A stretch of 64,000 nt of DNA. Origin: an uncultured Aquimarina sp. Its GTDB lineage: Bacteria > Bacteroidota > Bacteroidia > Flavobacteriales > Flavobacteriaceae. The DNA is taken from the NCBI GenBank assembly GCA_947503835.1, contig CANNFM010000017.1, positions 62,001 through 126,000 of the forward strand, in the 5' to 3' direction. A program made the position numbers and the translations under genes. The notes under the pieces are model-generated. The model was not told the DNA's origin and did no database searches. It was given only the letters and a program-made list of their open reading frames with translations. Shown one piece after another: positions 14,211 to 23,783 of this stretch (the stretch's first letter is position 1; every line of letters starts with the position of its first letter).

Positions 14211-16166
14211 TTAGTCTACATTATCATGAAGAAATGAATTGTTCTTACGCAATTGTATATCATCATTACTATCTGTTCCTAATGACGTTCTGGATAGTCC
14301 AGAATCATCTGGTTTAGCATCAACATCTATTCCCGCACGCTTATATGCAGGTTCTTTTTCAATATCATCAACCTTAGAATTACTATTTTTAAATTTATAG
14401 TTAAATTCTTTCATTTTAGCACGACGTTCTGCCGCTCTAGCCTTTAGGGTTTCAGAAATTGGTTGATTCATTGGATCTGGATCTTCTAATTTCTCAGTCT
14501 CAGGAGTGGGAGCAACCGTTTTCTTTTCGAAAACCACCTCTTCATCTTCTTCAATAACTTCTGCCGGTTGTGCTTCGGTTAATCTTTTCTCTTCTTCCAT
14601 ATAGTCCTCTAAACTATATTTACGTCCTCCATTAGATACAGTTTCACCAACCGGAACTACTTCTATAGGGTCATTGACCTCCATATCCAAAATATCATCA
14701 CTCAAATCAAAAACAATAGGCTGTTCTTCTTCGATTTTTTGTTCTATTGGAGTAGTTGGTTTATTTTCTAATTCATCATTATTACCACTTGCCGGCATAT
14801 CAAATGCTAATGCAAATTGATCTGCTTTCTCTTCTTCTTCCTGATCTACTTCTTTGGCATCATTTACCTCTATTTGCTTGATAATATCTTGTGCATTAAT
14901 AATCACAAAATCACTATCGGAAGAGAATGGATCAACCACCTCATAGTCTACATCGATATTTTTTAATAAATCTGTAGTAGGTATAAGCAAAGCATCTTCA
15001 TCTTCAATCAATTCATGCTTTATCACTGGTTCTTCTACTTTATCCTTATTTGATAATGGAGAAAAGACAGGTGTAATCTTACCTGTAGATTTAGGTGTTA
15101 AATCTTGTACAGCAGCACGCTGCTCATCTTCTAGGGTGTGAATTATTTTCTTAGTTTCTGTATTTACAATCTCGTCTTGTTGCTCTACATTAAACCCTGT
15201 AGCAATAACCGTAACAGAAATTGCATCTTCTAGAGATTCATCTTCTCCTACCCCCATAATAATATTGGCCCCATGACCAGCTTCTTGCTGAATATGGTCA
15301 TTGATTTCACCAATCTCATCGATCGTTATTTCTTCTTTTCCGGATACGATTAAAAGGAGTACATTTTTAGCACCGGTAATCTTATTATCATTAAGTAAAG
15401 GAGAATCTAATGCTTTAACAATAGCATCGTGAGCACGTTTGTTACCAGAGGCATTAGCAGAGCCCATGATTGCAGTACCACTATTACTAAGAACCGTCTT
15501 AGCATCACGTAAATCTATATTTTGTGTATAGTGATGCGTTATTACTTCGGCTATACCTCTAGATGCGGTAGCCAGGACTTCGTCTGCTTTAGAGAAACCA
15601 GCTTTAAACCCTAAATTACCATAAACTTCTCTTAGTTTATTGTTATTAATTACAATCAAAGAGTCAACATGTGCTCTAAGACGCTCTACCCCCAAATGTG
15701 CTTGTTCATTACGCATACGCCCTTCGAACTGAAAAGGGATAGTGACAATGCCTACCGTAAGAATATCAAGTTCTTTTGCCATTTTTGCAATAATCGGAGC
15801 GGCTCCAGTACCTGTACCTCCACCCATACCAGCTGTGATAAAAATCATCTTGGTATTAGTGTCTAGCATTGTTTTTATGTCTTCATAACTCTCCACGGCA
15901 GATTGCTCCCCCACTTCTGGATTTGCACCAGCACCTAATCCCTCTGTTAATGATACACCTAACTGTATCTTATTTGGGATTGAGCTATTTTCTAATGCCT
16001 GTGCATCTGTATTACAGATTACAAAATCAACCCCTTTAATCCCTTGCTGGAACATGTGGTTAATGGCATTACTACCACCTCCACCTACTCCAATCACTTT
16101 GATTACATTAGATTGATTTTTTGGCAAATCAAACGAAATATTTTCGAACTCCTCCTTTTTACTCAT
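14211..16166 (-). CDS. ftsZ: Cell division GTPase FtsZ
   Basis: 651 aa tubulin homologue that polymerises into the cytokinetic ring. Core residues about 20-330 include the N-terminal glycine loop (VGGGGSNAINHM), the tubulin signature GGGTGTG at 115-121 and the T7 synergy loop NIDLRD at 216-221 with its catalytic acidic residues. Residues about 335-630 are a very long acidic, Glu/Asp/Pro-rich linker, much longer than in E. coli (383 aa in total), with a basic patch (KARAAERRAKMKEFNYKFKN) near 575-595. The last segment (RKNNSFLHDNVD) may serve as the conserved partner-binding tail. It is the last gene of the dcw operon, 79 bp after ftsA. Confidence 0.98.
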   Translation of the reverse strand: MSKKEEFENISFDLPKNQSNVIKVIGVGGGGSNAINHMFQQGIKGVDFVICNTDAQALENSSIPNKIQLGVSLTEGLGAGANPEVGEQSAVESYEDIKTMLDTNTKMIFITAGMGGGTGTGAAPIIAKMAKELDILTVGIVTIPFQFEGRMRNEQAHLGVERLRAHVDSLIVINNNKLREVYGNLGFKAGFSKADEVLATASRGIAEVITHHYTQNIDLRDAKTVLSNSGTAIMGSANASGNKRAHDAIVKALDSPLLNDNKITGAKNVLLLIVSGKEEITIDEIGEINDHIQQEAGHGANIIMGVGEDESLEDAISVTVIATGFNVEQQDEIVNTETKKIIHTLEDEQRAAVQDLTPKSTGKITPVFSPLSNKDKVEEPVIKHELIEDEDALLIPTTDLLKNIDVDYEVVDPFSSDSDFVIINAQDIIKQIEVNDAKEVDQEEEEKADQFALAFDMPASGNNDELENKPTTPIEQKIEEEQPIVFDLSDDILDMEVNDPIEVVPVGETVSNGGRKYSLEDYMEEEKRLTEAQPAEVIEEDEEVVFEKKTVAPTPETEKLEDPDPMNQPISETLKARAAERRAKMKEFNYKFKNSNSKVDDIEKEPAYKRAGIDVDAKPDDSGLSRTSLGTDSNDDIQLRKNNSFLHDNVD

Positions 16167-16245
16167 AATTGCTAATTTTCTGGTTCTCCTAACTCTCTTA
16201 TATATTTTTCAACTGTACAAATACTATACAGTTCCGCTTCCTTAA

Positions 16246-17601
16246 CTATTCTGCATTATCCAAGAATTCCTTGAATTTTTCTGTCCATTTCTCTAGAATG
16301 TTCTTTCTAGGTTTCATATCTACTCTTGGGTTTTCTTCTTCAACAACATGATCAGTAGTATTTACTTCAGCTTGCTTACCTTTTTGTGAGCTTACCAACG
16401 TCTCTTCTTTTTCAGTTGCTTTTTTCTGTTTGTTGATGTACACCAAACTATCCATTACTAATCCTACGGCTGTAGCATACATAGGACTCGTGGTTTCAGA
16501 ATCACTATTACCTGCCAGATGCTCATTTGGGTATCCTATTCTTGTATCCATACCTGTAATATATTCTACAAGTTGTTTCAGATGTTTTAGCTGTGAACCA
16601 CCACCAGTTAACACAATTCCTGCAATTAACTTTTTCTTCGGGGATTCGTGTCCATAATTCTTAATTTCTAAGAAGACTTGTTCTACAATCTCTACAACAC
16701 GTGCATGGATAATTTTAGACAAGTTTTTTAGTGTGATTTCTTTTGGTTCTCTCCCTCGTAAACCTGGTATCGAAACAATCTCATTATCCTTATTCTCCCC
16801 TGGCCATGCAGATCCAAATTTTATCTTTAGTAATTCTGCTTGCTTTTCTATAATCGAGCACCCTTCTTTAATATCTTCTGTAACGACATTTCCTCCAAAA
16901 GGAATCACTGCAGTATGACGAATAATACCATCTTTAAAAATTGCAAGGTCTGTTGTACCCCCTCCTATATCTATTAAAGCAACTCCAGCTTCTTTTTCTT
17001 CCTGACTTAATACTGCGTTAGCAGAAGCTAAGGGTTCTAATGTTACATCAGATAATTCTAATCCAGAACTTTTCACACATCTTCCGATATTACGAATAGA
17101 GGTTACTTGTCCCACTACTACATGAAAATTAGCTTCTAACCTTCCTCCATACATCCCAACGGGTTCTTTTATTTCGGCTTGTCCGTCTACTTTATATTCC
17201 TGTGGTAACACATGTAAAATTTCTTCTCCTGGTAGCATCACTAATTTATGTACCTGATTGCATAACTTATCGATATCATCGTCATCAATAACTGCATCTG
17301 CATTTGGTCTGGTGATATAATCACTATGTTGTAAACTACGAATATGCTGTCCTGCAATCCCCACAGTTACGTCATTTATTTTCATTCCTGAAACACTTTC
17401 TGCCTCTTGAACTGCTTGCTGTATGGATTGAATCGTTTGTGTTATATTATTTACCACTCCACGGTGTACTCCCAAGCTTTTGGATTTACCAACCCCTAAC
17501 ACTTCCATCTTTCCATATTCATTATATCGTCCGACCATAGCAACAATCTTAGTTGTCCCTATGTCTAATCCCACCGCTATTTCATTTACTTCTCTTTCCA
17601 T
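16246..17601 (-). CDS. ftsA: Cell division protein FtsA (actin-like Z-ring membrane tether)
   Basis: 451 aa. ATPase phosphate-1 loop EIAVGLDIGTTKIVAMVG at residues about 6-23, the 1C-type inserted domain after residue 85, phosphate-2 (VALIDIGGGTTDLAIF) near 206-221 and adenosine motif (GIVLTGGGSQLKHL) near 330-343. It binds FtsZ and anchors the ring to the membrane. The C-terminus ends KNILEKWTEKFKEFLDNAE, an amphipathic helix suitable for membrane targeting. 7 bp separate it from the ftsQ stop upstream. Confidence 0.97.
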   Translation of the reverse strand: MEREVNEIAVGLDIGTTKIVAMVGRYNEYGKMEVLGVGKSKSLGVHRGVVNNITQTIQSIQQAVQEAESVSGMKINDVTVGIAGQHIRSLQHSDYITRPNADAVIDDDDIDKLCNQVHKLVMLPGEEILHVLPQEYKVDGQAEIKEPVGMYGGRLEANFHVVVGQVTSIRNIGRCVKSSGLELSDVTLEPLASANAVLSQEEKEAGVALIDIGGGTTDLAIFKDGIIRHTAVIPFGGNVVTEDIKEGCSIIEKQAELLKIKFGSAWPGENKDNEIVSIPGLRGREPKEITLKNLSKIIHARVVEIVEQVFLEIKNYGHESPKKKLIAGIVLTGGGSQLKHLKQLVEYITGMDTRIGYPNEHLAGNSDSETTSPMYATAVGLVMDSLVYINKQKKATEKEETLVSSQKGKQAEVNTTDHVVEEENPRVDMKPRKNILEKWTEKFKEFLDNAE

Positions 17602-17608
17602 ATTGGTA

Positions 17609-18328
17609 TTATTTTATTGTGCATACCACTTGATTACTAAATTGTAAGCTCACTTTTTTATACTTATCAAGGCTTTGATCCTTTAAAGCTTTTTGATAAA
17701 ATGCCTTAAAATTTCTGACTTTACTCTCTAAATTTTCAACTTTTCCAACTACTACTCTAAAAGGGTACACTCGTAACTCAAGTTCATAGTGTCCTTTATA
17801 TGTTCTATACACTCCAACCACATGTTTCTTTAAAAATTCGTCATCCTGAATTTTCTTCAACAAAGGAAAAACTTCAGGAACTTCTCTCTCTGATACATTA
17901 TGTACTAAAGGTACATGTGCTGAATAACTATCGGATAAAGGCATTGTACTACCGGTAACATCTACATAAAAAGAAGTAACCGCGTTAACCCTTGCAATTG
18001 GGGAGCGTTGCTTGATTCGTGCCTTAAGTTCTCCATTTACAGTTAGATACACATCAGAATGTTCGATCATTTTGTGTGCATCAAGCCCTTTCTCTACAGT
18101 ATTCAAAACTAAAATTTCTTTGCCCACGTTCGTAACCCTCTCCTGATTTTGTATTAACAATTTATTAACCATCCCTTCATTTACATAAGGATCCTGTTCT
18201 TCAATAAATTCTACAAGTACTTTATTGATTTTTCTCTGCTTGTTACGTTTGCTCGTAAAGGCAAAAAGAACAATGATCAAAATAACAAGACCACCAAACT
18301 TTATGTATGTATACATTCTATTCTTCAT
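17609..18328 (-). CDS. ftsQ: Cell division protein FtsQ
   Basis: 239 aa bitopic inner-membrane protein. Short cytoplasmic N-terminus, transmembrane segment FGGLVILIIVLFAFTSK at about 11-27, then a periplasmic region with the POTRA-like part (NKVLVEFIEEQDPYVNEGMVNKLL…) and the beta domain with ERVTNVGKEIL…KARIKQRSPIARVNAVTSFYVDVTGSTMPLS. It links early and late divisome proteins (FtsL, FtsB). Its start overlaps the murC stop by 4 bp and ftsA follows 7 bp on, in the usual dcw order. Confidence 0.92.
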   Translation of the reverse strand: MKNRMYTYIKFGGLVILIIVLFAFTSKRNKQRKINKVLVEFIEEQDPYVNEGMVNKLLIQNQERVTNVGKEILVLNTVEKGLDAHKMIEHSDVYLTVNGELKARIKQRSPIARVNAVTSFYVDVTGSTMPLSDSYSAHVPLVHNVSEREVPEVFPLLKKIQDDEFLKKHVVGVYRTYKGHYELELRVYPFRVVVGKVENLESKVRNFKAFYQKALKDQSLDKYKKVSLQFSNQVVCTIK

Positions 18329-19671
18329 GCCAATAATGCTTCTTTTATACGACTTACTTCTTCTCCAATATCTCCAGCTCCAATAGTTAAGACAACTTGT
18401 GCGTCACTAGCTGTTATTTCTTTAATCAACCTATCTTTGGTAGTCATTTTTTTGTTTGTATTATCTATCATTTCTAACAACCAACCTGAGGTTACTCCTT
18501 CGATTGGCAATTCTCTTGCCGGATATATATCTAAAAGCAAAAGCTGATCAAACTGACTAAGGCTTTTTGCAAAATCGGATGCAAAATCTCTGGTTCTACT
18601 GTATAGATGTGGTTGAAAAACGGCTAACACTTTTTTTTCAGGGTGCATTTCTCTAACAGCTTGATGCAAAGCATTGATCTCTGTTGGGTGATGTGCATAA
18701 TCATCTACATATATCAGATCATCTGTTTTAATTTGATAACTAAATCTACGCTGCACACCTTTAAAAGAAAATAAAGCCTTTGCTAGAGATCCGGTTGGGG
18801 AGCCGTAAAGCAAAGCTATAGCAAAGGCCGTAACAACATTTAATAAATTATGCCTACCAGGTAGGTTTACACGTAAATCTTTAATTAATTGACTTGGTGT
18901 TTTTAAATCAAAAATATATGTGCCATTATCAATTCTTATGTTTTTTGCGCAATAATCAGAATCATCTTCGATCCCAAAGGTGATCCCAGAAAGCGGCAAT
19001 CCATTACACACTAAAAGATGATCCTTTGCTCTGGACGAAAACTCTACAAAAGAATCTTCTAACGCATTGGCCTTTTCATAAATATCCAGATGATCTGCAT
19101 CCATTGAAGTAATGGCAACAATATCAGGATATAGCTGCAAGAACGACCTATCAAACTCATCTGCTTCAACCACTACCACTTCATTTCCTTCTAAAATGAG
19201 ATTAGAGTTGTAGTTCTCACTTATTCCACCTAAAAAAGCAGTCACTTTTGCTCCACTCTCTTTCAACAAATGAGCAAGAATTGCTGTTGTAGTAGTTTTA
19301 CCATGGGTTCCGGCCACTGCTAACGTATATACGTTTTTAGTTATGATCCCTAATACTTCTGCTCTTTTCTTGATTACAAAACCATTGTTCTGAAAATATT
19401 CAAATTCTTTATGCCCTTTAGGAATTGCAGGAGTATACACAACTACATTTTCTTCTTTATTTAAAAATACATCAGGAATAGCAGTAACATCATCTTCAAA
19501 ATGAATATCGATACCTAATACCGATAAATCTGAAGTGATTTGAGTTGGAGTTTTATCGTATCCGGCGACATTCTTTCCTAAAAACTTAAAATATCGGGCA
19601 AGCGCACTCATTCCGATACCGCCAATACCGATAAAATAAATATTCTTTATGTTCTCTAAACTATTATTCAT
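18325..19671 (-). CDS. murC: UDP-N-acetylmuramate--L-alanine ligase
   Basis: 448 aa cytoplasmic Mur ligase adding L-Ala to UDP-MurNAc. N-terminal nucleotide-sugar-binding Rossmann part (IYFIGIGGIGMSALARYF), central ATP-binding P-loop (AVAGTHGKTTTTAIL) and the EADEFDRSFL motif. C-terminal domain has DDYAHHPTEI and FQPHLYSRT. Full length for the family. It lies 10 bp downstream of murG and overlaps ftsQ. Confidence 0.97.
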   Translation of the reverse strand: MNNSLENIKNIYFIGIGGIGMSALARYFKFLGKNVAGYDKTPTQITSDLSVLGIDIHFEDDVTAIPDVFLNKEENVVVYTPAIPKGHKEFEYFQNNGFVIKKRAEVLGIITKNVYTLAVAGTHGKTTTTAILAHLLKESGAKVTAFLGGISENYNSNLILEGNEVVVVEADEFDRSFLQLYPDIVAITSMDADHLDIYEKANALEDSFVEFSSRAKDHLLVCNGLPLSGITFGIEDDSDYCAKNIRIDNGTYIFDLKTPSQLIKDLRVNLPGRHNLLNVVTAFAIALLYGSPTGSLAKALFSFKGVQRRFSYQIKTDDLIYVDDYAHHPTEINALHQAVREMHPEKKVLAVFQPHLYSRTRDFASDFAKSLSQFDQLLLLDIYPARELPIEGVTSGWLLEMIDNTNKKMTTKDRLIKEITASDAQVVLTIGAGDIGEEVSRIKEALLA

Positions 19672-19681
19672 TTATACTCTA

Positions 19682-20794
19682 CTAGTTCTTTAAAGAACCC
19701 TCTTCTATTAATTTTTCTATTTCATCAACTATATCTGATGTAGCATTAGGTAATGCAAGTTTTTTTATTGCCGCTCCTAACTTAATCTGCTCTTCTTCTG
19801 ATTTCAGTAATTCTGAAATCGTATGTTGAAAATCTTCATCTAATTCACTTTCTCTAAGCATTTTGGCTCCGCCTTGATCCACAATAGCCTGAGCATTTTT
19901 GGTTTGATGATCTTCGGCTACGTTCGGAGAAGGGATAAACACCACCGGTTTTGCCACGATACATAATTCTGAAACCGAACTAGCTCCAGCTCTAGAAATA
20001 ATAATATCTGCAGCCGCGTATGCCTGATCCATAGTATCCAAAAATTGATGAACCTGAACATGTTCTTGATCCGAATATTTTTTATACTCTTCATAATACA
20101 ACTTACCACATTGCCAAATCACCTGGACTCCTTTCTCGATAAAGAAACCAAGCTCCTTCTCAATCAATTGATTAATTCTTCTGGCACCAAGGCTTCCACC
20201 AAGAACTAAAATTGTCTTTTTTTCTTTATCCAGTTTATATTTTGATACTCCTAAGTCTCTTTTACTTTCTATTTCTAATAAATCCTGACGAACCGGATTA
20301 CCTGTTTTGATAATTTTATTCTTCGGAAAAAAACGTTCCATATCATCATATGCAACACAAATTTTACCTGCATCTTTTGATAACCATTTATTGGTAATCC
20401 CCGGAAAGGAGTTTTGTTCCTGAAGCACTGTAGGGATCTTTTTTGCATTTGCCATTTTTAATAATGGCCCACTCGCAAATCCTCCGGTTCCTATAACCAC
20501 ATCAGGTTTAAATTTTTTAATAACCTTCCTTGATTTCCAAAGACTGCTTATTAACTTTAAAGGAAACAGCAAATTACTGAGTGTCAGTTTTCTTTGAATA
20601 CCACTAATCCACAGTCCTATAATTTCATATCCTGCCTGAGGAACCTTTTGCATTTCCATTCGATCTTTGGCCCCTACAAACAATACTGAAGCCTCTGGAT
20701 ACCTACTGCGCAATTCGTTTGCAATAGCGATAGCAGGATAGATATGTCCTCCTGTTCCTCCTCCGGATAATATGACTTTCAGTTTTTTACTCAT
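19682..20794 (-). CDS. murG: MurG N-acetylglucosaminyltransferase (lipid II synthesis)
   Basis: 370 aa GT28 transferase on the cytoplasmic face of the inner membrane. It adds GlcNAc to lipid I to form lipid II. The N-terminal loop GGGTGGHIYPAIAIA (about 11-25), VIGTGGFASGPLL, GNPVRQDLL, the linker region with LVLGGSLGARRIN and the UDP-GlcNAc-binding SRAGASSVSEL are all present. The gene overlaps the ftsW stop by 8 bp. Confidence 0.97.
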   Translation of the reverse strand: MSKKLKVILSGGGTGGHIYPAIAIANELRSRYPEASVLFVGAKDRMEMQKVPQAGYEIIGLWISGIQRKLTLSNLLFPLKLISSLWKSRKVIKKFKPDVVIGTGGFASGPLLKMANAKKIPTVLQEQNSFPGITNKWLSKDAGKICVAYDDMERFFPKNKIIKTGNPVRQDLLEIESKRDLGVSKYKLDKEKKTILVLGGSLGARRINQLIEKELGFFIEKGVQVIWQCGKLYYEEYKKYSDQEHVQVHQFLDTMDQAYAAADIIISRAGASSVSELCIVAKPVVFIPSPNVAEDHQTKNAQAIVDQGGAKMLRESELDEDFQHTISELLKSEEEQIKLGAAIKKLALPNATSDIVDEIEKLIEEGSLKN

Positions 20795-21995
20795 ATACTT
20801 CTCTCAAAACCTCTAGCGGGTTTTCTTCTTTCTCTCTTCCTAATTCTTCTTCGATTATTTCTTCTCTTCTACTACTTACACTTAGCACTATTCCTATGGC
20901 TAAACAGGTCATCCAAATTGATGTTCCTCCACTGCTAATAAGTGGCAATGTTTGTCCCGTAACCGGAAATAACTCAACCGCTACTGCCATATTAATCAAA
21001 GCCTGAAATACTATCGGAAGCCCCACACCAATTACTAATAATTTCCCGAACATATCGGGGCTTTTATGAGCAGCAATTACCAATCGAAATAATAATAGCA
21101 TATACAGTAGCATTAAGAAAACACCTCCCAGAAACCCCCATTCTTCAATAATAATGGCATAAATGAAATCTGAAGAGGATTGCGGTAAAAAGTTTCTTTG
21201 CACACTTTTACCTGGCCCAGTACCTATAACTCCTCCTCTTGCAATTGCGATTTTTGCACGCTCGATCTGATAATCCTCTTGTGTATCTTTATTATCAGTA
21301 AAATTCTCTATTCTACTCACCCAGGTATCTACTCTATTTGGAAACATACCAGGAAATGCCTTAGCAAATAACATAAAAAAGACCAGCACCATAAGTCCTG
21401 TACCTAAAACAACAGTGATATATTTTAAAGGATACCCACCAAGAAAAACCAGCATAATTACCATTGAAAATATAATTGCCGCTGTAGAAAAATTAGCCGG
21501 TAGAATTAACATCAAAACCAACGACACTGGCAACCAAAGTGGCAATAATGACTCTTTAAAGGAGACAACTTCATTTTTTATTTTGGAAAGATATCTTGCA
21601 ACATAGGCCATTAAAACAACTGCTGCTAATGTAGAAGGCTGGAAACCGACTCCAACAAATGGCAAACGAATCCATCTACTAGCATTAGCGCCACCTGCTG
21701 TAGTATTTTGGGCTAATGTGACCAACAACAATATTATCACAATAGGTATCATAATAATAGACAAGCCTTTGAAATAATGATATGGTATTTTATGTACACC
21801 ATACATAATCAAAAATCCTAAAATCAAATGCGCAAAATGCTTTACCAAAAAGCTAAATGTATCCCCATCTCCCCCGTATAGGTATGCTAAATTACTACTC
21901 GCACTATAGACCGGAAGAAATGAAAACAATGCCAATAACGCAGCCACTGCCCAGATCACTTTATCTCCTTTTATATTTGATAGTACTTTGGTCAT
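20787..21995 (-). CDS. ftsW: FtsW, SEDS septal peptidoglycan polymerase
   Basis: 402 aa multi-pass inner-membrane protein of the SEDS family that polymerises lipid II together with the FtsI transpeptidase. About ten hydrophobic segments. Family motifs include NASRWIRLPFVGVGFQPSTLA near 105-125, GVIGTGPGKSVQRNFLPQSSSDFIYAIIIEEWG in the large periplasmic loop, and PVTGQTLPLISSGGTS near the C-terminus. The cytoplasmic tail is acidic (EEIIEEELGREKEENPLEVL). Confidence 0.96.
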   Translation of the reverse strand: MTKVLSNIKGDKVIWAVAALLALFSFLPVYSASSNLAYLYGGDGDTFSFLVKHFAHLILGFLIMYGVHKIPYHYFKGLSIIMIPIVIILLLVTLAQNTTAGGANASRWIRLPFVGVGFQPSTLAAVVLMAYVARYLSKIKNEVVSFKESLLPLWLPVSLVLMLILPANFSTAAIIFSMVIMLVFLGGYPLKYITVVLGTGLMVLVFFMLFAKAFPGMFPNRVDTWVSRIENFTDNKDTQEDYQIERAKIAIARGGVIGTGPGKSVQRNFLPQSSSDFIYAIIIEEWGFLGGVFLMLLYMLLLFRLVIAAHKSPDMFGKLLVIGVGLPIVFQALINMAVAVELFPVTGQTLPLISSGGTSIWMTCLAIGIVLSVSSRREEIIEEELGREKEENPLEVLREVYE

Positions 21996-22042
21996 TTAAA
22001 TATTTTAATACTTTATAGTAATTCTTTATTCATCCTATACTA

Positions 22043-23398
22043 TTATAATTCTCTTACTGCTTCTTTGAACTGCCTACCTCTCTCCTCATAATTCTTAAAC
22101 AAGTCAAAACTTGCACAAGCCGGAGACAGCAATACATTCTCGTTTCTTTCTGCAATCTTATACGCTATATTTACGGCTTCTTTCATAGATTGTGTTTCTA
22201 TAATATTATCAACACAGTTACCAAAGGCATTAATAATTTTCGAATTATCTACTCCTAAGCAAATGATTGCTTTCACCTTTTCGTTAACCAAAGGATACAA
22301 CTCGGTATAATCATTACCTTTATCTACACCTCCAACAATCCATACAGTAGCAGATTTCATGGCATCCAACGCATAAAAAGTTGCATTAACATTGGTAGCT
22401 TTAGAATCATTGATGTACTGCACATTATTTATTTTCAGTACATCCTCTAATCTATGCTCCACTCCATGAAAATTCTCTAAGCATTCCCTGATAGTGGTTT
22501 TTCTAATTTTCAATAATTGTGATACAGTGGACGCTGCCATTGCATTTTTCACATTGTGATTCCCCTGTAATGATAAATTTGTTGTTGGCATGATTAGTTC
22601 GTTGTTATCTATTGTTATTTTTATATTTCCTTCTTCTAAATACGCTCCGTTTTTCACTTTTCTTGTTAATGAAAATGGCAATAATCTTGAGCGAATGGGA
22701 TGTTGTTCTAAATATTCTACTATTACTTTATCATCTGCATCATAGATAAAATAATCTTCTTCTGTTTGGTTCATTGCTATTCTAAATTTTGAAGCGATAT
22801 AGTTTTCAAATTTATACTCATATCGATCCAAATGATCCGGTGTAATATTGGTTAGAATTGCAATATGTGGAGCAAAGTCAATAATACCATCTAACTGAAA
22901 ACTGCTAAGCTCGAGCACATAATATGGAGCATCATTTTCTGCCACTTGTTTAGCAAAGCTATCTCCTATGTTACCTGCCATATTTACATCCAACCCACTC
23001 TGCTTAAGTAGGTAATGTGTTAACATAGTAGTAGTAGTTTTTCCGTTACTACCTGTTATACCCACTACTTTTGCATTAGTATACTTTGATGCAAATTCTA
23101 TCTCAGAAATTACTGGAATTTCTTTTTCTTTTAAAAGTGCAATCAATGCAATTTTATCAGGAATTCCAGGGCTTTTCATTACGACATCGGCATCTAAAAT
23201 CTTAGCAATTGTATGATTTTGCTCTTCCCACTCGATTTCAAAATTTCTAAGAACGTCTTTATAATGATCTGTTATTATTCCCTTATCAGAAACAAAAACA
23301 TCAAATCCTTCTTTTTTACCTAAAATAGCAGTACCTACTCCACTTTCTCCTGCGCCTAAAACGACAAGTCGTTTTTTTATTTTAGAATTATGATTCAC
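22043..23398 (-). CDS. murD: UDP-N-acetylmuramoylalanine--D-glutamate ligase
   Basis: 451 aa cytoplasmic ligase adding D-Glu to UDP-MurNAc-L-Ala. N-terminal Rossmann segment RLVVLGAGESGVGTAILG, ATP loop GITGSNGKTTTTMLTHYLL, NITPDHLDRYEYKFENYIASK, and C-terminal NDSKATNVNATFYAL with SPACASFDLFKNYEERG. The first codon is GTG at 23398, overlapping the TGA of the four-helix-bundle gene in a GTGA junction. No ATG lies near the conserved start, so the N-terminus seems to have been adapted to its upstream neighbour. Confidence 0.96.
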   Translation of the reverse strand: MNHNSKIKKRLVVLGAGESGVGTAILGKKEGFDVFVSDKGIITDHYKDVLRNFEIEWEEQNHTIAKILDADVVMKSPGIPDKIALIALLKEKEIPVISEIEFASKYTNAKVVGITGSNGKTTTTMLTHYLLKQSGLDVNMAGNIGDSFAKQVAENDAPYYVLELSSFQLDGIIDFAPHIAILTNITPDHLDRYEYKFENYIASKFRIAMNQTEEDYFIYDADDKVIVEYLEQHPIRSRLLPFSLTRKVKNGAYLEEGNIKITIDNNELIMPTTNLSLQGNHNVKNAMAASTVSQLLKIRKTTIRECLENFHGVEHRLEDVLKINNVQYINDSKATNVNATFYALDAMKSATVWIVGGVDKGNDYTELYPLVNEKVKAIICLGVDNSKIINAFGNCVDNIIETQSMKEAVNIAYKIAERNENVLLSPACASFDLFKNYEERGRQFKEAVREL

Positions 23399-23748
23399 GA
23401 TTTACGATTCCTTACTGTTTTAATTGAAGCCACAATTATTGACAACAATTCATTAGCTTCCTTTAATAACCTTTTCATTTCTTGATGTTCTTTTTCAGAT
23501 ATTTCTAAAAAAATTTCCAAGAAATACATGCTTTCGTCTGCTTCTTCTTCAACAATTTTTAATTTGTTTATAAAATCAGCATTTGATTTGGCTCTACAAG
23601 CAGCACGATAATTTGCTCCAACAGAACTTGAACATCTAATTAATTGTCTACAATAGGCATCATATTCTCTTGTAACAGGGAATTTTGTACATAAGCCCCA
23701 GCAATCAATTGCAAATGTTTTCGTTCTATTTTTCAATACTTCCTTCAT
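23395..23748 (-). CDS. Four-helix-bundle protein (23S-IVS family) inserted in the dcw cluster
   Basis: 117 aa, all-helical. The segments RTKTFAIDCWGLCTKFPVTREYDAYCRQLIRCSSSVGANYRAACRAKSNADFINKLKIVEEEADESMYFLE are the hallmark of the four-helix-bundle family first found as ORFs inside 23S rRNA intervening sequences. The family forms pentamers but has no established biochemical function, and its genes scatter widely through Bacteroidota genomes. It lies between mraY and murD and overlaps the murD start by 4 bp, so it is cotranscribed and probably translationally coupled. It is not a classical dcw gene, and an acquired insertion is the simplest reading. Confidence 0.88.
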   Translation of the reverse strand: MKEVLKNRTKTFAIDCWGLCTKFPVTREYDAYCRQLIRCSSSVGANYRAACRAKSNADFINKLKIVEEEADESMYFLEIFLEISEKEHQEMKRLLKEANELLSIIVASIKTVRNRKS

Positions 23749-23783
23749 AAATCGTCAATCTAAAATCATATATCACAATTTTT

